A stretch of 64,000 bases of DNA from Chionis minor (lineage: Eukaryota > Chordata > Aves > Charadriiformes > Chionididae), in contig VZSF01009849.1 in NCBI GenBank assembly GCA_013398295.1, forward strand, positions 636,202 through 700,201, in the 5' to 3' direction. Of this stretch, positions 58,096 through 64,000 are shown piece by piece. The translations under genes were made by a program, and so were the position numbers. The notes beneath the pieces were generated by a model. The model was not told the DNA's origin. It saw only the letters and a list, made by a program, of their open reading frames with translations, and searched no databases. Every line of letters begins with the position of its first letter. Within the stretch, counting starts at the first letter, position 1.

Positions 58096-60034
58096 CAATA
58101 TTTGGCTGGGTTGTGGTTTAACCCCAGCCAGCAGCCAGGACCACACAGCCGCTTGCACGGTTCTCCCTCTTCCCCCAGAAGTGCAGGGAGAAGAGGGAGA
58201 AAAGGAGAGGAAAGGAAAGGGAAGAAAACCCTCCTGGGTTGAAATAAAGATGGTTTAATAGAACAATAACAGAAAAGGAAAAGTAACAATAAAAAAGAAT
58301 ATACAAGGCAACAGTCGCTCTCACCACCCAGTAAACTGGTGAATTGGCACCACCCTGAGCAGCGATTGAGTACTCCTGCCCCTCCGGCTAATCCCATTTC
58401 TATACCGAGCATGATGTCCATGGTACAGAGTATTCCATTGGCCATTCCATCATTTGGTCTATGCTCCTTATCAGCTTCTAGGGGAAGCTGAAAAAAGTCC
58501 TTGAAAAATATAAATGCCACCTGTTAACAGGTAAAACAATATGCATATTCATACCAAATCTGAAACACGGCAACCACTAGAAAAAAAAATTAATTCTATC
58601 CCAGCTGAAACGAGGACAGACTGTGAAGTCTTGATTAACTAGAGAATAACGACTGCAGCAGTGAGAATCCTGCAGCAGAAATCCTCGAGCACTGGGTGTA
58701 GTGAGTGAGCCCCCACCCTCACACCAACGCTTTGCTTTAATAGTGCAATCGAAGGGAAAAAAAAAACCAAAAAAACCCAAACCCAACCAAACAAAACATT
58801 GCTGTGGATTTCAGAGCAATAAAAACAAGAAGCCAGCAGTAACCTTGCACCTCTTGTGCTGTGGGATCTTGTGGCTGAGAGGTGGCAGAGAGATAGGCCT
58901 GTGGTGCGCGAGGAGGGTAAGGTTCACCTCTGTGTGTTCACCTCCACGGGCAGCGGAGCCAGAAAAACAACATACTCGCATGCGATGGTCAACTGACAGC
59001 AACGGTGACTTAAGGCTGAATCAAAGTTTGAACTTCCTTGAACAAAATAACCACTTCTCTTCTCTCCATTGCTGTCATATCCCAGATCACCTCACAATAC
59101 TGTGGCAAGACCAGCGATTTACATGGAGAAGATAAAATCACTTCACCAGGCTCTAGTATAGCTTCTAGACTTAAGGACGATTAATTGTAGAATTGAGGGA
59201 GGAACGGCACTGGTAAGAGAACCCAGGGAGACACAAGCTGTCTTTCCAGAGGCTGCCTCGAGTGGAAGTACGCGGCTGGGATGCCTCACCCGCTCAGAGC
59301 TGCTGACAAAGGTGGAGCGCCCCAGACCCAGCTTCCAGGCAGCAGCTTCATCTCCCTGCCTGAACACACCTTTGCTCTGAGACTGAGGAAAAAAAAGGTT
59401 TGTGATCAGGAAGGTCGCAACATTCAGAGAGACTCCTCCCCGGGGGCTACCCTGCAAGGAGAGGATGAACCCTTTAGGCTTTCAGGAGAGTTAATTGCTT
59501 ACCTTGACCTCTAACACAGATCTACACTGACAAAGTTTATTGACTTCCTACACCTCACCTTTCATTAATTGCCCCATCTGCTTGTGGGAGCCAGTTTCTC
59601 ATTGACCGTGTTTCTACTTGCAATTGAGTTTCTGTTGTAGGGTAGCTGAGACAGTAACTTACTGACTTAGCAGCTACCAACCTCTGCAGCACAATTTTGC
59701 TGCATGAGTCATAGCAGGTGAGTAGTAAGTCCAGTAATACAGTTCAGTCCCTTCTCAGCACTGGTGTGTATGCAGCACTGCTGCTGCAGCTACACACAGC
59801 ACCCAGCTGGATTCCCTGGCAGCGTCTAGGGAAGGGTACAATGCCAGGAACCAAACTTTTGGGAGGGTCTGAACCTGCCCTGCGAAGATGCTTGTGAACC
59901 GAAGGATGTTTCTTTACAACTCCCATGCCCCAGGGGACTGCAAAAACCAGGTGGGAGGTCAGACGTCTGGGGAGCTGCACCTGGGAATGGAGGACATTTT
60001 CCAGGAGCGCAGCGGAGGTCAGTCTGCCCGCACA
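58096..60034. repeat. Full-length copy of the redundant locus
   Basis: It spans everything found in the two preceding pieces without an N, then runs on into unique sequence. I take it as the true locus. It holds the LTR and about 1.4 kb without a recognised gene. Confidence 0.88.
58109..58618 (-). mobile_element. ERVL-like solo LTR (complete copy)
   Basis: Identical to 55921-56430. On the minus strand it reads from TGTCCTCGTTTC to the AACCACAACC end. The frames of up to 238 codons across it are LTR shadows, not genes. Confidence 0.75.
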
Positions 60035-62159
60035 CCAGTTCGGCTGTGATGCACTCGTCTGTGGAGCGCTTTCATGCCTTCCATCCTGCCCAGTTCGAGA
60101 ACACTTCCAGTTCTCGTGTGTATCTGGGGAGCGAGCAGCAGACACAAAGCTCTCCCAGGAAGGTGTCAGCTCCAGCCTTGGTACCATCCATCGCTCTTCA
60201 AGCCTTGATCCGCCCAGATAGTTCAGAGTTTGTTTTACGAGGCGCAACGCAGTACCGTGTCAGCTAATATTTGCGACATCACTCATGCTGCGGGGGCTTT
60301 AAACACTGTCTAGACTCCACAACAGCTCTTGCTTGCCATGTATATAATGCTAAATTTTCACGTGCTGTGCAAAAATATTGCTTGATGGATTAGATTATGG
60401 CCACGAGTGACCTGCAAGCTGGCAGCCAGCACATCAGTAAACGGTCTCCTCCCGTTTCTCACCCACCTCGCAAGAAGTCCGATACTGCGGTTCAAAGAGG
60501 GGAGGAAAGAGATAGAAAGTGGGAGTAAGTAGGGAAAAACAGTGCAGTGGGATCCTCCCTGCCTGGACACACTGAGCACAGTGAAGGGGTTGCAGGCATT
60601 GCCACAGATTACCTGCAATCCGGGTGATTCTGGGCCAAAATATGTGCGCTCAGTGCCCACGATAAATGGTACGCGACAAGGGAATAGTCCAGTCACTAGG
60701 TGGCACACCAGGATCATCACACCAGATCGGCATCCCCTCGGGAGGAGAGGAAAGAGTGAAAAATAGTCCAAAGAGCAAGTTAATAAGCGATCGTCTGGGG
60801 CTGATGTGCTTAGAAAGAGCCATTTGTGTGCACACATAGAGCAAAACCATCCAACAACAAGGTGGAGAAATAAAATGCAAAAGTGCAGACAAAATTTGTT
60901 TGTTCAACCAAATTCTGCCTGTTGTCCTTTGTTATTTCTGAGTGACTGTGGGTAAGGAGGGGAAGACCCACTCGTGAATGGAGCGTGAAGAGACAATGCA
61001 CAGAGGGCAGCAGAGGGTGCCCAGGGAAGGCAGTTACTGTCTCTTCCGAGAGCTAAGCCTGCTCCTGCGTGTGGAGAGAGCATTTGGGTTTTCCTTCCAG
61101 CAGAAACAGCCAAACGAAGTGCAAAGAGAAGTTTCTTGCAGCAGATAAAACTTCTGTGCTTCCCAGATGGAGACAGAGTGAGGGACAGTGGCAGCAGGCT
61201 GATATTGCCTGCTATTAAAGGAGTTCATGGGTGGTTATCTGCAGGGAGAGAAAAGAGTGATAGCATGGTTTCTGGGGCAGGTTTTTCCCTGGGCTGGAGC
61301 TAACACAGCAACACAAGCTAAAACCAGCTAAGGTATTTATGAGGAGGGGCTAGGGAGAGACATAAGTTTTGGCAGAGGCCCACCTAACCATTGTGCATTT
61401 TTCTGCTACTGCAGATCAGCAGAAAAAAATCACTCTTGAAAGCATCAAGGACTGTGTCACGGCCAACTATGTTAACTCTTCTGGATACTCACGGGGTCTG
61501 CGGGAACTGCCATCAGGCAGACGGTGCACCTCATGCTCTCCAAGTGTTTGCATGAATTCAGCAGTGCAGCCACAGGCTCACCAGCCAGCTCCCCCCAAGC
61601 AATGGTTTGGCTGAGAATTTAGCCCAGACTGGAGAGAGAAGCCAGATCTATATCTAGGAACATAGAAATGCAGAAGAATGTAGTTCATCAGCTCAGATAC
61701 TAATGAGAACATGAGCAGGCAAACAGCTTTCTTCCAAACAGGCTAGTGCCAAAACCCTCCATTCAGACACTCAGTCCGATGCCAGCGCACGTAACTGTGC
61801 CTAGCTGAGCATCTGAATGACAGCACATCTGTGTTTGCAAGCTAAAAGTCAACAGGAAAGTTAAATAATACAAAGTCATCACTTCTGTGTGAAGTAGAGG
61901 TTCACGCACTGGCATAAACCTCTTGCTTTCCAGTAGCACGACACCAGTAATGCTGCACGGTAGCTAGCACTGAGCAGAGTCTTGCTCAGAGCTTTATGCT
62001 CAGTTTCTCACAGTCATCTAACAGCTTCAAGCAGATATTCATAGCTCTCCTCTCTCCCACATCAGCGTAAAGTGGGGTTATTGATGCGTCCTGGGATGTA
62101 TGGACTGTGCGTTACCAAAGGGGGTGCAGCCATGATCCAGCAAGTGGGAGAGAGCCTTT
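60035..62159. other. Intergenic region, no gene recognised
   Basis: A minus-strand frame of 159 codons (60358-60837) and shorter ones have no known pattern. I could not assign any repeat family to 60360-60880, though its composition differs from the flanks. Nothing else seen. Confidence 0.55.
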
Positions 62160-63135
62160 CACAGAATCACAGAACGGTAGGGATAGGAAGGGACCTCTGG
62201 GGATCATCTAGTCCAACCCCCCTACCAGAGCAGGTTCCCCTAGAGCGAGTTGCACAGGAATGCATCCAGGTGGGTTTTGAATATCTCCAGAGGAGACTCC
62301 ACCATCTCTCTGGGCAGCCTGTTCCAATGCTCCGTCACCCTCAAAGGAAAGAAGTTTTGCCTCATGTTCAGATGGAATTTCCTGTGTTCCAGTTTGTGCA
62401 TGTTGCCCCTCGTCCTGCCACTGGGCACCACTGAAAAGAGGTCCCATCCTCTTGACATCCACCCTTTAGATATCGATAAGCATTGATGAGATCCCCTCTC
62501 AGTCTGCTCTTCTCCAGCCTTAAACAGACCCAGGTCTCTCAGTCCAGCCCCTTGAGCATCTTCGTAGCCCTCTGCTGGACTCTCTCCAGTAGTTCCTTGC
62601 CTTTCTTGAACTGGGGAGCCCGCAACTGGACACAGCACTCCAGAGCAGCCTCACCAGGGCAGAGCAGAGGGGCAGGATGACCTCCCTCCACCTGCTGGCC
62701 ACGCTCTTTTTAATGCACCCCAGGGTACCGTTGGCCCCCTTGGCCACAAGGGCACATTGCTGGCTCATGGTCAGCGTGTTGTCCACCAGGACTCCCAGGT
62801 CTCTCTCTGCAGAGCTGCTTCCCAGCAGGTCAAGCCCTGTCCTGTGCCGGTTATTCCTGCACTTGCCCTTGTGGAACATCACGAGGTTCCTCTCCGCCCA
62901 GCTCTCCAGCCTGTCCAGGGCTCGCTGCATGGCGGCACAGCCTTCTGCTGTCTCAGCCACTCCTCCCAGTTCTGGGTCATCTGCAAACTTGCTAAGGGTA
63001 CACTCTGTCCCCTCATCCAGGTCACTGATGAATATGTTGATCAGTACTGGCCCCAGCACTGACCCCTGGGGAGCACCGCTAATTACAGGCCTCCAACTAG
63101 ACTCTGCGCCACTGATCACAACCCTTTGGGAGAGT
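62160..63135 (-). mobile_element. CR1 LINE, 5'-truncated and broken
   Basis: On the minus strand the 3' end shows two copies of the CR1 terminal 8-mer (GTTCTGTG ATTCTGTG) at 62175-62160. Upstream, 62240-63130 encodes the C-terminal part of the CR1 reverse transcriptase. Recognisable pieces are [63 protein letters not shown] and VTEHWNRLPREMVESP. The frame shifts between about 62,500 and 62,640, and a segment after KGKC is missing. It begins near QRVVISG, so the endonuclease and most of the polymerase are absent. It is dead. Confidence 0.92.
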
Positions 63136-64000
63136 GGCAGTGCAAAGACAAACCATGTACACAGAACAAACAAGGGAGAACAAGAAAAAAAGTAGGGAAT
63201 AGTAAGTACATGGAGTAAGTACGCAGAAAGTGGCATTATGGCAATGACACGTGGTTTTCTGACTAAACACATTTCTCAAACTGGGGGTGAGTTAAAAGTT
63301 CATTTTGGGCACTACACAAAATCCCTTGCTAGTTTTCATGGTTTAACAAGGGTTTTCCGTTTTTACCTGTTTTGTTACTATAGGAAACAGCCACCCAACC
63401 AGCAAAGAAGGCTCTTCATACAGGAGGAACCAAGAAAAGATTATACAGAGCATGCCATGAGATGCCTGCAAGACACACACTGGGAACGTAAACAATTCCT
63501 CCTAATGTTTGCCAGCAACAAGGATCTTAGGGATTACTTGTAACAACAGCAGCTTTAAAAAACAAGGACTAAACAAAAACAGGACAAAGTATGGCTTTAA
63601 GACAACTACCCTTTTTAAGAAGAGGCAAGGTTTTGTTCTGTTTTTTCTCTCTTTTTTTTTTTTTTTTTAAAGAGAGATTATCAGGCTTTAAGTCCAGGTT
63701 ACAGATCTGTTCTCTTCATGACTTCTCTCTACAGGAGGTTAATTGAGTCAAGTGTCTGTATGTGACAGTTTTAACACATGGGGAAACAATAAGTAAATTG
63801 GTGAAGGTAGGCTATAATGGTCGCAGGCACTGTAGATGTGTGCAAAAATGTTAATTTTGGATTCAGGAGCTGTTTTATCACTGAGGGACCCCATCAAGGG
63901 TCTCAGTAACAGCTATGTGTTGTTTGTCATACATAGCTTCTTCAGTGTTTGGTAATCCTAATCTCTAGCTTGACAGTGGTGGTGGCGACACTTCTCAAAG
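63136..64000. other. Intergenic region to window end
   Basis: A plus-strand frame of 101 codons (63238-63543) has no recognisable product. A poly-T run lies at about 63651-63668. Nothing else seen. Confidence 0.55.

Noticed and set aside
57804..58520. Minus-strand frame of 238 codons
   Set aside because: It crosses the N at 58095 and joins two unrelated contig ends; the rest lies in an LTR.
60358..60837. Minus-strand frame of 159 codons, considered as a possible retroviral remnant
   Set aside because: I found no motif of any viral or cellular family, and no LTR ends around it.

Overview
The window is bird nuclear DNA. One gene dominates it: the orthologue of DCAF1 (VprBP), a CRL4 ubiquitin-ligase substrate receptor, read on the minus strand. 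The avian assignment rests on a broken CR1 LINE, two LTRs of an ERVL-like family that I recognise from birds (no search was run), and vertebrate gene structure with long introns and a CpG-island promoter. There are no bacterial-type genes. I found no new multi-gene system.

DCAF1 runs from a GC-rich, partly unsequenced promoter near 53.2-54.1 kb down to a poly(A) signal at 207-212. I placed 23 coding exons by joining splice sites so that the reading frame closes. They total 4,518 nt including the stop, giving 1,505 residues against about 1,507 in human as remembered. Order along the protein: N-terminal helical/armadillo-like region (exons 2-13), LisH motif (exon 14), WD40 propeller with two WDxR boxes (exons 15-21), acidic C-terminal tail (exons 22-24). 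The non-coding first exon lies somewhere in the CpG island and was not fixed. Intron 22, which splits the start of the acidic tail from the rest, is about 12.9 kb. Intron 18 carries a perfect U12-type donor and so is probably removed by the minor spliceosome.

The introns hold a 533-bp solo LTR with a 5-bp target duplication (intron 6, antisense to the gene), two MIR-like relics, several short tandem duplications and a perfect 83-bp direct repeat (intron 1).

From 54.1 kb to the end I see no convincing gene. At 55,908-60,034 the same sequence of about 1.9 kb is present in overlapping pieces joined by single Ns. This looks like unmerged contig ends rather than biology and includes one ERVL-like LTR seen two and a half times. 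A 5'-truncated CR1 lies at 62,160-63,135. Two single Ns, a 207-N gap after a G14 run, and a further single N in the promoter mark this end as weakly assembled.
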